A DNA stretch of 64,000 nt, from positions 52,407 to 116,406 of the forward strand of contig NZ_BPQX01000043.1 in NCBI RefSeq assembly GCF_022179525.1, in the 5' to 3' direction. Below, one piece after another: positions 47,111-57,684 of this stretch. The translations under genes were made by a program, and so were the position numbers. The notes below the pieces were generated by a model, which searched no databases, was not told where the DNA came from, and worked only from the letters and a program-made list of their open reading frames with translations. The stretch's first letter is position 1; each line of letters opens with the position of its first letter. The DNA comes from Methylobacterium persicinum (GTDB lineage: Bacteria; Pseudomonadota; Alphaproteobacteria; Rhizobiales; Beijerinckiaceae).

Positions 47111-49072
47111 TTAGTTGGCCAGCCGCGAGACGAGCTCGTGCTTCGGCATCGGGCGCCCGAGATGGTACCCCTGGAACAGGTCGACGCCGAAGGAGGCGAC
47201 GAGTTCGACCTGATGGGCTTCCTCGACGCCCTCGACGATGGTCTTCTGCGCGCAACTGCCAACCAGATCGATGATGTTCTTCAGGAGCTTCGCGCCCCGC
47301 GGCGTGTCGCAACTCTGAACGAAGAACCGATCGATCTTGACCATGTCGAACCGCAGTTCGCTGAGGCAGGTCAAGCCGGCGAAACCCGTCCCGAAATCGT
47401 CGAGCCAGACGCGAATCCCGATCGCCGCCAGCTCATCCATCAGGAGCGCGACGCGGGGGTTTCCACTGATTTCCCCGCCCTCCGTGATTTCGAGGGCCAG
47501 GCGGGAGGGGGCGATCCCGGCCGCGCGGACGATCTTCGCGACGGTCCCGACGAAGTTCGGATCCTCGATCTGCCGCGAGGACACGTTCACGCTGACGACC
47601 GGAAGCGCGGGTTCGTTGGCCAGCAGATTGCACGCCTCGTGCAGCATCCATTCACCGAGCTCCAGGATGACCCCTGTCCGCTCGGCCACGGGGATGAAGG
47701 TTTCCGGCGACAGGGGCCGCCCCTGGGGATCCTTGAGGCGCATCAGGGCCTCGGCCCCCCAGATCATCCCCGACGTCACGTCAACGATGGGCTGGAAGAC
47801 CGCCGAGATCCGCTGGTCCGTGACCGCCGACCGCAGCATCTCGGCCGTGAGCGTATCGCCCGCATCGGATTCGAGCATCCGTCGATCGAAGGTGCGGACG
47901 CGGTTGCGTCCCTCTTCCTTCGCCGCATAGAGCGCGACATCGGCCGCGGTGACCGTCCGTTCAGGCTTGTCGCCGGCCACATCCCCGGAGAACGCCGCGC
48001 CGATGCTGACGGTGATGCCCGAGAGATGGTCCCGCCGCGCCGCATGGGCGATCTGAAGACCCTCGACGGTCCGCCGGATTTCCTCGGCGAAGGCGGCGAC
48101 CTGCTCGGTGGACTCGGCGCGGAAGAGGGCCGCGAACTCCTCGCCGCCGAAGCGCCCGAGGGTATAGCGCCGGGGCTCGGCCACGTTCCGCATCGCCTGG
48201 CTCACGGCGGTCAGACAGCGATCGCCCTGCTGATGCCCATATCGGTCATTGTATGACTTGAAGTAGTCCACATCGATCAAGACGATGCCGAACGCTTGAC
48301 CCGTCGCCTTGCTGTCGAGCCACAGGTCGCGCAGGCGGTCGTCGATCGCCCGGCGGTTCGCAAGTCCGGTCAGCGCGTCCGTCGTCGATAGCCGAATGAG
48401 TTCCTCGCCTCGCTTCACGATCTCCTGCTGCCGAAGCTCTGCCCGGCACGCATTCAGGTGGACGCGGTAGCGCTCGCGATTATACTTGAAGTTGAGAAAT
48501 ACCGTCAGCATGAAGCTGAATAGGTAGAGAGATCCGAAGCAGATGATGTAGGTCGGGTCGCCGACGAACGCGACCGCCCAGACCAGGAAAGTCGCGGCGA
48601 TCAAGCCCGACGAGAGGAGCGCAAATTCGAAGCTGAGATTGAAAAACAGGTTGGCGACCAGCATGAAGATCAGCCCGTACCCGGCATAGTACAGGGTCGC
48701 TTTGGTTTCCGCACTCTTCGAGGCGAGGAACAGCCAAACGGCGAAGCCCAGAACGATCCCGATGGCGCATTGGAACTCGAGGATTCGCGTTTCGACGCCG
48801 CGCCGAACCTGAATCTCGATCGCCAACACATAGAGCACACCCACGGCGAGGCGGGCCGGCAAGATGTAGGGAAGCATGTCGTCGATCAGCAGGGCATCCA
48901 TTGCTCCGAACGCGACGTACAACAGGCCGACAAGTTGGCACGCCCGGCTGAGTTCGTTGCGCAAGGCCCGGGAATGTTGAACTTTGAAGGCCGCATCGAG
49001 CTGGGGTGAGCGGCGTTCGAACCAACGTTTATCGAGTTCCCGGTCGAGCAGATCTAGCGTTTCGGTCGTCAT
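47111..49072 (-). CDS. GGDEF-EAL c-di-GMP protein with membrane N-terminus
   Basis: The 653-residue protein has six or seven N-terminal membrane helices (about residues 40-215). A GGDEF domain with motif RFGGEEF is followed by an EAL domain with EALMRLKDP, LEITEG, LDDFGTGF, KIDRFF and VEGVEE. The core residues of both domains are present, so it may make or break cyclic di-GMP, or be tuned to one of these. The signal is probably sensed in the membrane. It is divergent from the methyltransferase gene at 49454. The 381-base gap between them shows no gene. Confidence 0.93.
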   Translation of the reverse strand: MTTETLDLLDRELDKRWFERRSPQLDAAFKVQHSRALRNELSRACQLVGLLYVAFGAMDALLIDDMLPYILPARLAVGVLYVLAIEIQVRRGVETRILEFQCAIGIVLGFAVWLFLASKSAETKATLYYAGYGLIFMLVANLFFNLSFEFALLSSGLIAATFLVWAVAFVGDPTYIICFGSLYLFSFMLTVFLNFKYNRERYRVHLNACRAELRQQEIVKRGEELIRLSTTDALTGLANRRAIDDRLRDLWLDSKATGQAFGIVLIDVDYFKSYNDRYGHQQGDRCLTAVSQAMRNVAEPRRYTLGRFGGEEFAALFRAESTEQVAAFAEEIRRTVEGLQIAHAARRDHLSGITVSIGAAFSGDVAGDKPERTVTAADVALYAAKEEGRNRVRTFDRRMLESDAGDTLTAEMLRSAVTDQRISAVFQPIVDVTSGMIWGAEALMRLKDPQGRPLSPETFIPVAERTGVILELGEWMLHEACNLLANEPALPVVSVNVSSRQIEDPNFVGTVAKIVRAAGIAPSRLALEITEGGEISGNPRVALLMDELAAIGIRVWLDDFGTGFAGLTCLSELRFDMVKIDRFFVQSCDTPRGAKLLKNIIDLVGSCAQKTIVEGVEEAHQVELVASFGVDLFQGYHLGRPMPKHELVSRLAN

Positions 49073-49453
49073 CGTTTTGGCACCTCACCCCAGTTGGTAG
49101 CAGGGCCGATTTCCCAAACTCCTAATAGAATTAATATCAGCTTGTTCCCATCGTCTGAAGGGCGTCTACTGGCGGAATTGTTTCACAAACAGCAGTCATC
49201 CGTTGTGTTGCGGTGCCGCAGACTTCAAGACCGGCGAATCACCTTCGCATCCGCGTTAGGAAACAAGCTCGAATTAGGGTTGATCGGAGGTTGATGGCGA
49301 TGGGCCCGGGGCTGCACCCTCGGACCCGTCGCGGCCGCATCGTCAATCACGATGGACACGGGGAAAGATTACATAGCCCCCTGGACAAGCGTTAACCGCT
49401 CGTTAAGCTTAACCATTGCACCCCCGGGCTTTTCCGTGCGTTGGTGCGCGGGG

Positions 49454-50527
49454 ATGCTGAAGATGGCCAGCGGCGGACTTTCGCTGTTTCTGGAGAATGA
49501 CCTCCTAAGCACATTCAGATCTTTAAAAGACACTCCGCGGCCGGTCGGCGAAGTCCGGTTACCTGTCGCGGTTCCGGAATCACTTTATCCTGTCGTAGCC
49601 GAGGACGTTCAGCGGTCCTTGACCAACGTCGCCGGTCTTGCTTCGCCCGGCGACTACACCGCGATGACGGATACTCTGATCGATCTCTTGAGTCTGTTGA
49701 AGGGAACTTTCAGCGAGCGGACTTGGCACAATGCCGTGCTTCCCGCTGCACGGGGACATGCTATCGCTGGGCTGGTCCACGAATGCCCGTTTACCAGTCA
49801 TTCCTTCAAGAAGCCGCGCGGATACCCGGGCGATGCCGGGTTGATCGACTTCGTCTATCGCCACCCCGCGGCGAGGCCGGCCCAGGAAGCGGCGACGGAG
49901 GCCGGGCGGACGGTCATGGGCTTCACCGTCAACGTGACGGCGTGCGAGGCCGTCCGTCACCGCCGCACAATCCTCGCCGCGAAGATCGATGAGGCCGCCG
50001 CGCGCCGGGAGATGCCCGCGATCCTCTCCGTCGCCTGCGGCCATCTTCGCGAGGCGGAACTGTGCATCGCCCTGAGGGGAGGGCGCGTCGGGCGGCTGCT
50101 CGCCGTCGATCAGGACGCCGAAAGCTTGGCCGTCGTCGAGGGCTATCGCGGTTCAGTCTCACCGGTGATCGAGGCGCGGCAGGCGACCGTCCGGCAGATC
50201 CTGGCCGGCCGGACCGACCTGGGGCGGTTCGACCTCGTCTATGCCGCCGGCCTGTACGATTACCTCGATGCGAGGGTGGCGGCCCGCCTCACGCGGGTGC
50301 TGTTCGATCACCTGCGCGAGGGAGGCAGGCTCGTGATCCCGAACTTCCTGTGGGGCGTCCGCGAGGAGGCCTACATGGAAGTCTTCATGGATTGGTATCT
50401 GCTCTACCGCACCCCCGCCGAGATCGAGGGTTTCGCGCAGGAGATCGACCCTGCGGCAATCCGGACTTCGCGCTACACGGAAGATGCCGCCGGCACGATC
50501 GGTTACTTGGAGATCGAGCGGGTCTGA
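49454..50527 (+). CDS. PhcB-like SAM-dependent methyltransferase
   Basis: The protein has an N-terminal region of about 130 residues ending in FKKPRGYPGDAGLIDFVY, a mark of the family annotated as 3-hydroxypalmitate methyl ester biosynthesis (PhcB-like). The methyltransferase core follows: ILSVACGHLREAEL as motif I, LLAVDQDAES as motif II and FDLVYAAGLYDYLDARVAARL as motif III/IV. PhcB makes a fatty acid methyl ester quorum signal in Ralstonia; here no phcSRQ genes are adjacent, so that role is only a possibility. Starts at 49454 and 49463 are both plausible; an upstream ATG at 49352 gives an unlikely extension. Confidence 0.75.
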   Translation: MLKMASGGLSLFLENDLLSTFRSLKDTPRPVGEVRLPVAVPESLYPVVAEDVQRSLTNVAGLASPGDYTAMTDTLIDLLSLLKGTFSERTWHNAVLPAARGHAIAGLVHECPFTSHSFKKPRGYPGDAGLIDFVYRHPAARPAQEAATEAGRTVMGFTVNVTACEAVRHRRTILAAKIDEAAARREMPAILSVACGHLREAELCIALRGGRVGRLLAVDQDAESLAVVEGYRGSVSPVIEARQATVRQILAGRTDLGRFDLVYAAGLYDYLDARVAARLTRVLFDHLREGGRLVIPNFLWGVREEAYMEVFMDWYLLYRTPAEIEGFAQEIDPAAIRTSRYTEDAAGTIGYLEIERV

Positions 50528-50744
50528 CCAAGTCTCCGCCGAAGCTCAGTTGGAAGACACCACCCGCTCCCCCTCGGGGGGCGGATTTCGGACGAGGTCT
50601 ACCATCGACGCCAGCGTTGTGAGCGTTGCTAAACGTCGCGTCGATCCTCTTTGTGGAGAGGCCGTGGGCGTTGCCGTGACCCTGCTCACGGTGAGGCGAC
50701 GGACACCAAATCAAAAGTCGCTGGAGGCAGCAGGGGGACCTCGA

Positions 50745-51914
50745 TCACGCAACCTTTGAATATTCGAAGGCCGGTGGCGTTGCCTGGCGATACTCCTTAC
50801 CCCTGGCTTTGGCGGTGTACATCGCTTGGTCGGCAGCAACCAGGATCTCGCTCGCGGTCGTCGCATGCGTGGACGAACGGGCCACGCCGATCGAGACGCC
50901 AACCGTGACGACACCCATCGGAAGGCGGATCGGGGCGGCAATATCCCGCGTCAGGCGATCTTCCAGATCTCTCGCCGCCGACCCGTGCGGCTCGGCATCG
51001 AGGAGGATCGCAAACTCGTCCCCTCCCAGGCGGGAGACGAGGTCGCCCGTGCCGGTCGACAAACGCAACCGATCTGCGACTTCGACAAGAACAAGATCAC
51101 CGGCGGCATGCCCGAGCTGATCGTTAATTGTCTTGAAACCATCGAGATCCAGATAAAAAACCATGAACTGGTGCGCCGATGTTGTCTGCCGATGGCAGGC
51201 GAGATCCAGATGCTGATGGAAGAACGTGCGATTGGCCAATCCGGTGAGCCCGTCGTGACTTGCCCTATGCGTGGCGTCCTGGACTGCGAGCAGCCGATCG
51301 AGAACGAGGCGATGGAGATACAAGGTCGCTTCAACGAATACCGGGACGAAGCAGATAAGGAAGACACCCGCGAGGTTTATGGGGAGTTCTGAATTGCCCA
51401 AAGCGCCATAGATCGTCGGAACGAACATCAGGAGCCCGGTCGTAATCGGGACCCAAGGCACCATCGACAATCGCGCGCAGGCGCCGGCGCAGAATGCCAT
51501 CACGAAGCCCAAAGCCAGGAGCGCGGCGGCAGTATCCCCGCCGGTGAAGGCATTGAAACTTTGGATACCCAGAGTGGCAGCTTGGGCCACCAGACCGCCG
51601 GCATGCCAACGGTACCACGGGGCGAGCGAGGCGAGGGTCAGGGCAGTGCTTCTGCGGCGCCGATAGCACATCAAAACCATCACTCGCCAGAAACCAATCA
51701 TGGCAAAAGCGACAGCCATGCTGACATCGGCAGCCGTGCCGGACCGGTGCGCAAGCACCACCGCACCGATGGTCGTCGTCGCGCTGATGCCGACGGCTTG
51801 CGGCAAGCTGCTGAGGAAATTTTTGAGCAATTCCAGTCGAATATTTGCCGATAATTTTTCTTGATGCGTGCTCCGCCAAATTCTCACGACCCGTTCTCCG
51901 CAGGTATTCCGCAA
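50745..51914 (-). CDS. GGDEF diguanylate cyclase with membrane N-terminus
   Basis: The 389-residue protein has an N-terminal part with about six hydrophobic helices (residues about 30-210) and a GGDEF domain with RLGGDEFAIL. FYLDLDGFKTINDQLGHAAGD for metal and nucleotide binding is also present. It makes cyclic di-GMP. The gene converges with the methyltransferase. It has no obvious partner. The gaps 50528-50744 and 51915-52227 show no gene. Confidence 0.92.
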   Translation of the reverse strand: MRNTCGERVVRIWRSTHQEKLSANIRLELLKNFLSSLPQAVGISATTTIGAVVLAHRSGTAADVSMAVAFAMIGFWRVMVLMCYRRRRSTALTLASLAPWYRWHAGGLVAQAATLGIQSFNAFTGGDTAAALLALGFVMAFCAGACARLSMVPWVPITTGLLMFVPTIYGALGNSELPINLAGVFLICFVPVFVEATLYLHRLVLDRLLAVQDATHRASHDGLTGLANRTFFHQHLDLACHRQTTSAHQFMVFYLDLDGFKTINDQLGHAAGDLVLVEVADRLRLSTGTGDLVSRLGGDEFAILLDAEPHGSAARDLEDRLTRDIAAPIRLPMGVVTVGVSIGVARSSTHATTASEILVAADQAMYTAKARGKEYRQATPPAFEYSKVA

Positions 51915-52227
51915 GTCACAGTATGCTCAAAATCCATAGCGACAGTTAACTTTGACATCTCAGGTTGTCGTAATATCCGCAGCGCGGAGATTTGCGAAAC
52001 GTAGGATTGCGAATGTGGTGAACGATCGAACAACCTTAATGGCTGCAGCTCGCAGGCTGCGCGGACGGGGCGATGGTCTCGCATTTAGACTCGCGGCTCG
52101 CCCCGGCTGCGAGGCCGGGCTATCAGCGCTCGCCGGGGCACACGGTCAGGTCGACGGTGAGATGTCACACGGCTCTTCTGGCAGATCGGCCTAGCGCTCG
52201 CCGGGCAGGCGGCTTATCAGCACCCGC

Positions 52228-52482
52228 ATGGCCAAGCGTGCGAAATCGACCCCGCAGGAACGGGGCACGATCCTGTTCGATGTCGTCTTCGAGGATGGGA
52301 GTCGGACATCCAACCGGCGCATTCCGATGGAGATCCTCGGCGGGCTTGATGGCGATGAGCCTGCCCGTCAGCTGATCGAACAGCAGGAAGCCGAGATCGC
52401 AGAGAAGGCGGGTCGGCCGCCTCGGATCGTGCGCAGCCTCACGCGATCCGCCAAGCCCGAGCCAAAAGTCGTCCGAGACTAG
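52228..52482 (+). CDS. Small hypothetical protein
   Basis: The 84-residue ORF encodes a basic N-terminus (MAKRAKSTPQERG), a central strand-rich part (TILFDVVFEDGSRTSNRRIPMEIL) and a charged helix (ARQLIEQQEAEIAEKAGRPP). The family is unknown to me, but the even mix of residues and clear secondary-structure pattern support a real gene. The gap 52483-52858 after it shows no gene. Confidence 0.55.
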   Translation: MAKRAKSTPQERGTILFDVVFEDGSRTSNRRIPMEILGGLDGDEPARQLIEQQEAEIAEKAGRPPRIVRSLTRSAKPEPKVVRD

Positions 52483-52858
52483 TCGCTGGCCAATGCCGGG
52501 TGGGCTGGCGATGCAGCGGCCCTCGATACGAGCGATGTCCGGGCCGCCCGGTCGGCCCATGGCGGCCGAGGGGGCGAAAACGCTGGCCATCGGTCGCACA
52601 TCCTGAGCGTGTCAAAGGATGTGCGGGGGTCGGACGAGCAAGATCCACGCCCTCCCTCAAGTCGCTCCGACGTCACCCTCTCGTGCTGATCGGGTCGAAA
52701 CCCTGACCCGCGCGAACGCGCTGCCCGATCCCCGCGGGGACCTCGTCTTCCGGGGCGCGCGCTCCACCTAGGGTTCAGCGGACGGAGCTTGTGGCCTCAG
52801 GCCGAGACCATGCCACCCCAGTCCGGCTCTGCAGTCTACCCTCGCGCAAGGACAGGTC

Positions 52859-53713
52859 ATGGATTCGTCGTCCAGCCCCGTTTGGTTCATCACCGGCTGT
52901 TCTACTGGCTTCGGCCGCGCCTTGGCCGAGCGCGTGCTGGCCCGCGGCTGGCGGGTCGTGGCGACGGCCCGCGATGTGGCGGCCATCGCGCCGCTGGCAG
53001 AGGCAGGAGAAGACCGCGTCCTTACCCTGCCGCTGGATGTCACACGGCACGATCAGGTCGACGCTGCGGTGCAGGCGACGACAGCCCGGTTCGGCCGGAT
53101 CGATGTCCTCGTGAACAATGCGGGCTACGGCTATCAGTCCTCGGTGGAGGAGGGCGTCGACGCCGAGATCCGTGCGCAATTCGAAGCCAACGTCTTCGGG
53201 CTGTTCGATCTGACGCGCGCGGTGCTGCCGCACATGCGTCAGGCCCGCTCCGGGCACATCCTCAACATCTCCTCGGTTGCGGGCTTCGTCGGCTTCCCCG
53301 GCTCCGGCTACTACGCGGCCACCAAACATGCCGTCGAGGGTTGGTCGGATGCCTTGGCGAGCGAAGTCGAGCCGCTCGGCATCAAGGTCACCTGCGTCGA
53401 GCCAGGCCCGTTTCGCACCGATTGGGCCGGCCGCTCCCTGAAGCAGACCCAAAGCCGTATCGCAGATTACGCCGAAACCGCGGGGGCGCGCCTCCGGAAT
53501 ACCGCCGAGAAGAGCGGCACGCAGGTGGGTGATCCCGTCAGGGCCGGTGATGCGATGATAGCGCTGACCCAGGAGAGCAAGCCGCCCCGCCATCTCGTCC
53601 TCGGCGCGTGGGGCGTCGACGCCGTCGAGGCAAAGCTCCGGGCCACCCTGTCGGAGATCGAGACGTGGCGCGCGACGAGCTTGGCGACCGACTTCCCCGC
53701 TGACGGAGCCTGA
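52859..53713 (+). CDS. Short-chain dehydrogenase/reductase
   Basis: The 284-residue SDR has WFITGCSTGFGRALAERVL for cofactor binding, an Arg after the second strand (ATARD) that favours NADP, NNAGYGY, and the catalytic Ser in LNISSVAGF with YAATK. The VEPGPFRTDWAG segment belongs to the oxidoreductase/retinol-dehydrogenase-like branch. It appears to be a single gene that converges with the GGDEF-EAL gene at 53815. Confidence 0.93.
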   Translation: MDSSSSPVWFITGCSTGFGRALAERVLARGWRVVATARDVAAIAPLAEAGEDRVLTLPLDVTRHDQVDAAVQATTARFGRIDVLVNNAGYGYQSSVEEGVDAEIRAQFEANVFGLFDLTRAVLPHMRQARSGHILNISSVAGFVGFPGSGYYAATKHAVEGWSDALASEVEPLGIKVTCVEPGPFRTDWAGRSLKQTQSRIADYAETAGARLRNTAEKSGTQVGDPVRAGDAMIALTQESKPPRHLVLGAWGVDAVEAKLRATLSEIETWRATSLATDFPADGA

Positions 53714-53814
53714 CGCCTGCACAGCGCTTCACCGGGAGGCAGTCCGTCATCGAGAGTTGTGCCAGGAGACCCGAGCCGTGAGCGCGTCTCCGTCGCCGTG
53801 TTCCGGCGGGCGCG

Positions 53815-56253
53815 TCACGCCGCCGTGGGGAGGGGTTGAGACTCGGCCTGGGACAGGAGTTCGAGAACCTGGCTGGCCTCGACCGGCCGGCTGAACAGGA
53901 AACCCTGGACCTCGTTGCACCCCTCGGCCCGCAGATGCGCCAGCTGGGCAGCGGTCTCGACCCCCTCGGCGGTGGTGACGATGCCGAGGCTCGCCGCGAG
54001 GCCCGTGACAGCCCGGACGATGGCGGTGCAGTGGAGGCTCTCCCCGACTTGGCTGACGAAGGAGCGGTCGATCTTGATCTTGTCGAAGGGAAAGCTGCGC
54101 AGGTAGCTGAGTGACGAGTAGCCCGTGCCGAAATCGTCCATGGCGATCCGCACGCCGAGGGCACGGAGTTCGTGCAGGGTCGCGAGGTTGGCCTCATTGT
54201 CGGCGAGGAGGACACCCTCGGTGATCTCCAGCTCAAGGCGCTCGGGCGGGAGGCCGGAGGCCATCAGCGCGCTCTGGACACTGCCGACGAGGTCGCGGGT
54301 GCGGAACTGAATCGGCGAGAGGTTCACGGCGATGCGCAGTGCGCCGGGCCAGCCGGCGGCCTCGTTGCAAGCCTGCCGCAGGACCCAGGCCCCGATGGGG
54401 TTGATCAGGCCCGTCTCCTCGGCAAGGGGGATGAAGTCGGTGGGCGGCACCAACCCGTCGGCGGGATGGTGCCAGCGCAGCAGGGCCTCGAATCCGCAGA
54501 TCTTGTCGGTGGCCGAGTCGATCTGCGGCTGGTAGGCGAGCGCAAACTCGCCGCGGACGAGGGCTTCCCGTAGATCGTTCTCCCGCTTCCGCCGCGCCTG
54601 TACCCAAGCGTCCATCTCCGGCTTGAAGCACGAGAACGTGTTGCCGCCCATGGATTTGGCCCGATAGAGGGCGAGGTCGGCATTGCGCAGCAGCGTATCC
54701 GGGTCCTCCCCGTCCTGCCCCATGCAGGCGACGCCGATGCTGGTTCCGATATGGCAATCATGGCCGCTGATGGAGAAGCAGCGCCCCATCTCGCCGATGA
54801 TCCGGTCGGCCAGAGCGTGGATCAACTCGTGCCGCGCGGGCCGCGCCACGAGGACGGCGAACTCATCGCCGCCCAGGCGGGCGACGCAATCCTCCTCGCG
54901 GAAGCACCCCCCGAGCCGCGTCGCCGCCTCGCACAGCAGCGCATCGCCCACGGGATGGCCGAGGGTGTCGTTGATGATCTTGAACTTGTCGAGGTCCAGG
55001 CACAGGAGGAAAAACGAGCCGTGGCCGCGACGATGTCGGTCGAGCGCTTCCGTGAGGCGCTCGGCGAAACGAAGGCGATTGGGAAGCCCCGTCAACGCGT
55101 CGTGATGGGCCATATGGGCGATGCGGGCAGCGCTGCGCCGGCTCTCGGTCACATCGACGGCCGCGCCGAGTTGTACGGCACGGCCCTCGAACACCATCGC
55201 CCGCTCAAACAGGTTCACCTCGATGAGGCTGCCATCGGACCGGCGCTGCCGTCGCAACGCCGCATCCTCCCGAATCGAGCCGGCTTCCGGCACGGACACA
55301 TCCGCAAGCCGGAGCGAGAGCAAGGTGTCCCGTTCGTGACCGAAATGGTCCAGGGCGGCCTCGTTGACCGCCGCGAAACGCCCGCTCTCCGGATTGACGA
55401 GCCACATGGGCATTGGGTTGTGATCGAACAGCAGGCGGAACGAGGCCTCCCGCTGCTTGATGTCGCCGACGTCGGTCACTGTCAGGGCGACGAGGTCACC
55501 CATCGCGCCGGCCTCGACCTTGAGGTGCAGGACCATGGAATCTGAGCGCGTGTAGCTCATCTCATAGGTGGCCCGGTCCGAGGCCGCCAGCGCTTCCGCC
55601 AGACGACGGACCGGATCGATCCCAGGTCGCGCGGGAATCACCTCCCCGAGCCGCCGCCACTGGAGCGAGGCGGCGGGCTGCCGAAACATCCGGGCGGCGC
55701 CGTCGTTCAGGGCAACGATCTTGAAGTCCGTCACAAGACCGGCCGCATCCCGCAAACGGGCGAGGGCCATCATCCCGAGTTCGGTCGCGCCAAACAGGGC
55801 CCGGGCCAGTTCGGTTCGCTCGGCCTGCGGGTCGAGGTGGAGGAGAACGACGCGCTCGTGGGACCGTTCTCGCGCGAGCGGGACACCAGTCAGACGATCC
55901 GAAATCACGATGCCGTCTGCCATGCGATGGCTGTGGGCGACGGCCGGCTCCCCGGTGCCGAGAGCGGCGTTGACGATCGTCTCGATGGGCTCGCGGGTTT
56001 CATCCGGCAGATCCGCTACAGAAAGACCAGCGCGGCCATCCTGAAGCCATTCGCCAAAATCTGGACCTGCCCAGATGATGGTCTCGGCCCTGTCCGCACG
56101 CGTGTTCACGAGGGCGCAGCGATCGGCGAGGCGTCCCAGGCGCCCAAGAACCACTCTCTCGTAACTCGGCAGGGGGAGCCCGGGACGGCGGCTATCGAGC
56201 CAATGCTGGACCAGTGTTCCTGGCCGCGCGATGGGTGAATTGTGGGTGGCCAT
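53815..56253 (-). CDS. PAS-GGDEF-EAL c-di-GMP protein
   Basis: The 812-residue protein has an N-terminal region of unknown fold (about residues 1-150) and two PAS-like parts (about 160-380; the second with FRLLFDHNPMPMWLVNPESGRFAAVNEAAL). A GGDEF domain (ARLGGDEFAVL) and an EAL domain (GFEALLRWHHP, LEITEGVLL, DDFGTGYSSL, KIDRSFV, AEGVETAAQL) follow. Both catalytic motifs are intact. No membrane segments are evident, so it is probably cytoplasmic. Its signal may be a small ligand or redox state sensed by PAS. Confidence 0.94.
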   Translation of the reverse strand: MATHNSPIARPGTLVQHWLDSRRPGLPLPSYERVVLGRLGRLADRCALVNTRADRAETIIWAGPDFGEWLQDGRAGLSVADLPDETREPIETIVNAALGTGEPAVAHSHRMADGIVISDRLTGVPLARERSHERVVLLHLDPQAERTELARALFGATELGMMALARLRDAAGLVTDFKIVALNDGAARMFRQPAASLQWRRLGEVIPARPGIDPVRRLAEALAASDRATYEMSYTRSDSMVLHLKVEAGAMGDLVALTVTDVGDIKQREASFRLLFDHNPMPMWLVNPESGRFAAVNEAALDHFGHERDTLLSLRLADVSVPEAGSIREDAALRRQRRSDGSLIEVNLFERAMVFEGRAVQLGAAVDVTESRRSAARIAHMAHHDALTGLPNRLRFAERLTEALDRHRRGHGSFFLLCLDLDKFKIINDTLGHPVGDALLCEAATRLGGCFREEDCVARLGGDEFAVLVARPARHELIHALADRIIGEMGRCFSISGHDCHIGTSIGVACMGQDGEDPDTLLRNADLALYRAKSMGGNTFSCFKPEMDAWVQARRKRENDLREALVRGEFALAYQPQIDSATDKICGFEALLRWHHPADGLVPPTDFIPLAEETGLINPIGAWVLRQACNEAAGWPGALRIAVNLSPIQFRTRDLVGSVQSALMASGLPPERLELEITEGVLLADNEANLATLHELRALGVRIAMDDFGTGYSSLSYLRSFPFDKIKIDRSFVSQVGESLHCTAIVRAVTGLAASLGIVTTAEGVETAAQLAHLRAEGCNEVQGFLFSRPVEASQVLELLSQAESQPLPTAA

Positions 56254-56395
56254 TCACGCGCGACTCCTGATCGCCGCCACACATGCGATCAAATTGTTTC
56301 AAGGAAGTTCATGCGCCGACTAATTGCTTGGAAAAAGCTGAATATAGAACCGAAGTAAGGCATGCCTTGCTTCCTTCATCGTGACCTCTTCGATG

Positions 56396-56578
56396 TCACA
56401 ATAAGCATAGAACGAACGCGCGGTGGGTAGACCTCGCGATGTTCGACCATGCCATTACGGCCAGGGCTTTCGACAAAGCGACGATGCCGACTTTGGTGGT
56501 CGCGCAGTCGATCAGCATACGCGGCAGATGACAGCCGACGACTGAGGCGGTATTGATGATGGATGCGGCCGCCCGCAA
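56396..56578 (-). pseudogene. Short SDR fragment
   Basis: The frame reads AASIINTASVVGCHLPRMLI and then DCATTKVGIVALSKALA. This is the catalytic stretch of a classical SDR with the active Tyr (normally DYATTK) changed to Cys. The rest of the gene is missing on both sides. It is a relic beside the IS3 remnant. Confidence 0.75.
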
Positions 56579-56824
56579 GTCTCTCTGTCGTCAGAGAATT
56601 TGAGACCGGTTGAAGTTCTCAGGAACGGGGGCACTGGTCCAATTGGGTCGAAACGTCAGGTAGCCTGCGTACTGTCGCACAAGCGGCGATCGATGAAGGT
56701 CTGGCGTTCGATCTGCGGCTGTCTTCGCAAGATAGCCTCGACGCGGCAGATGGAGACGTCGACTGGGATGTCATTGCCTTAGGCTCTCGTGAACACGGAA
56801 ATAATTTGCGGGCTCGACGAAGGT

Positions 56825-57160
56825 GGCCACGACTTTTTTCGACGAGCCCGCGCTGCGGCGCAAGTCATCGACCTCGTCTGCAGTAGTCGCCCAGGCCGTG
56901 CTACCGGCCAGCCGCTTCTTGCCAGCTTCTAGGAGCTCCGTAAGTAAGCCGAATTACATCGATCTGGGATGTTCTCGCGCCAACACGGCATCGGTGATGC
57001 TGTCCTCACTGTGCCGACTCTCCAGAACGATGCGGATCTTCTTCTCGCCCGAAAACTGTCGGCGCGTAGCCCGGGAGATCTCTTCGGTCGAGGCTTATGC
57101 CGGGTGTCTTGCCGGACCGAACTTATGCTTCATCCTCGCTTCGGAGGCTCCGATGGACTT
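56825..57160 (-). mobile_element. IS3-family OrfA relic
   Basis: On the minus strand the pieces KSIGASEARMKHKFGPA, TRRQFSGEKKIRIVLES and LLEAGKKRLAGSTAWATTAD (then EVDDLRR) are recognisable parts of the IS3-family OrfA helix-turn-helix protein. They are separated by stops (for example at 57095-57097) and a lost segment near 56955. It is inactive. With the OrfB fragment at 63625-64000 it brackets the type I secretion genes. Between 56254 and this relic only the SDR fragment was seen. Confidence 0.75.
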
Positions 57161-57234
57161 GCCATCCTCCGTTCGAACTTGGCCGATGGTTCGGATCGCG
57201 TTTCCAGTCCATCCGGCGCGAAGTCTATCCGGAT

Positions 57235-57684
57235 GTACCTCCGGATGCACGGCCAGTGCTCTATCCCAAACTGCCCGCAGGCGCACAGCGGCAGGCGAAC
57301 CTCAACACAATTGGGCACCTCCCCTGGCTTATCACGCACGAGCTGACGGCGCCGAAGGGTGCGAACGCGAAGCTGCAAAAGACCATCAACGGGAATTGGC
57401 ACCCCTCGGCCGCCGAGGAGGACGCCGCATTCGAAGCGTTCAACAAGCGCTACCGCACGAACGGGGCGTTGCCGAATGGATGGTCCCGTGACTACACCTC
57501 GGGAGCCAGCCTGCGGCACGTCGCCGGCCATCCGGACAACCCCTTCTGGGTGGTCAGGGCTTCGGCCGAGGTCATCGACGGGCACAACGGAATCTTCCGG
57601 CCCATCTTTCTCAACTTTCTGCGCCAGCTCTGCGATGACCGCGTGAGACGGGTTCTGCAAGATCCGCTCTGGCCTGACATCTAA
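57235..57684 (+). pseudogene. C-terminal fragment of an unrecognised protein
   Basis: The 3' part of an open frame reads as protein-like sequence (KLPAGAQRQANLNTIGHLPW, then WVVRASAEVIDGHNGIFRPI and a short acidic-to-basic tail). Its 5' part runs antisense to the IS3 relic, so the true N-terminus has been lost. I do not recognise the family. Confidence 0.5.
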
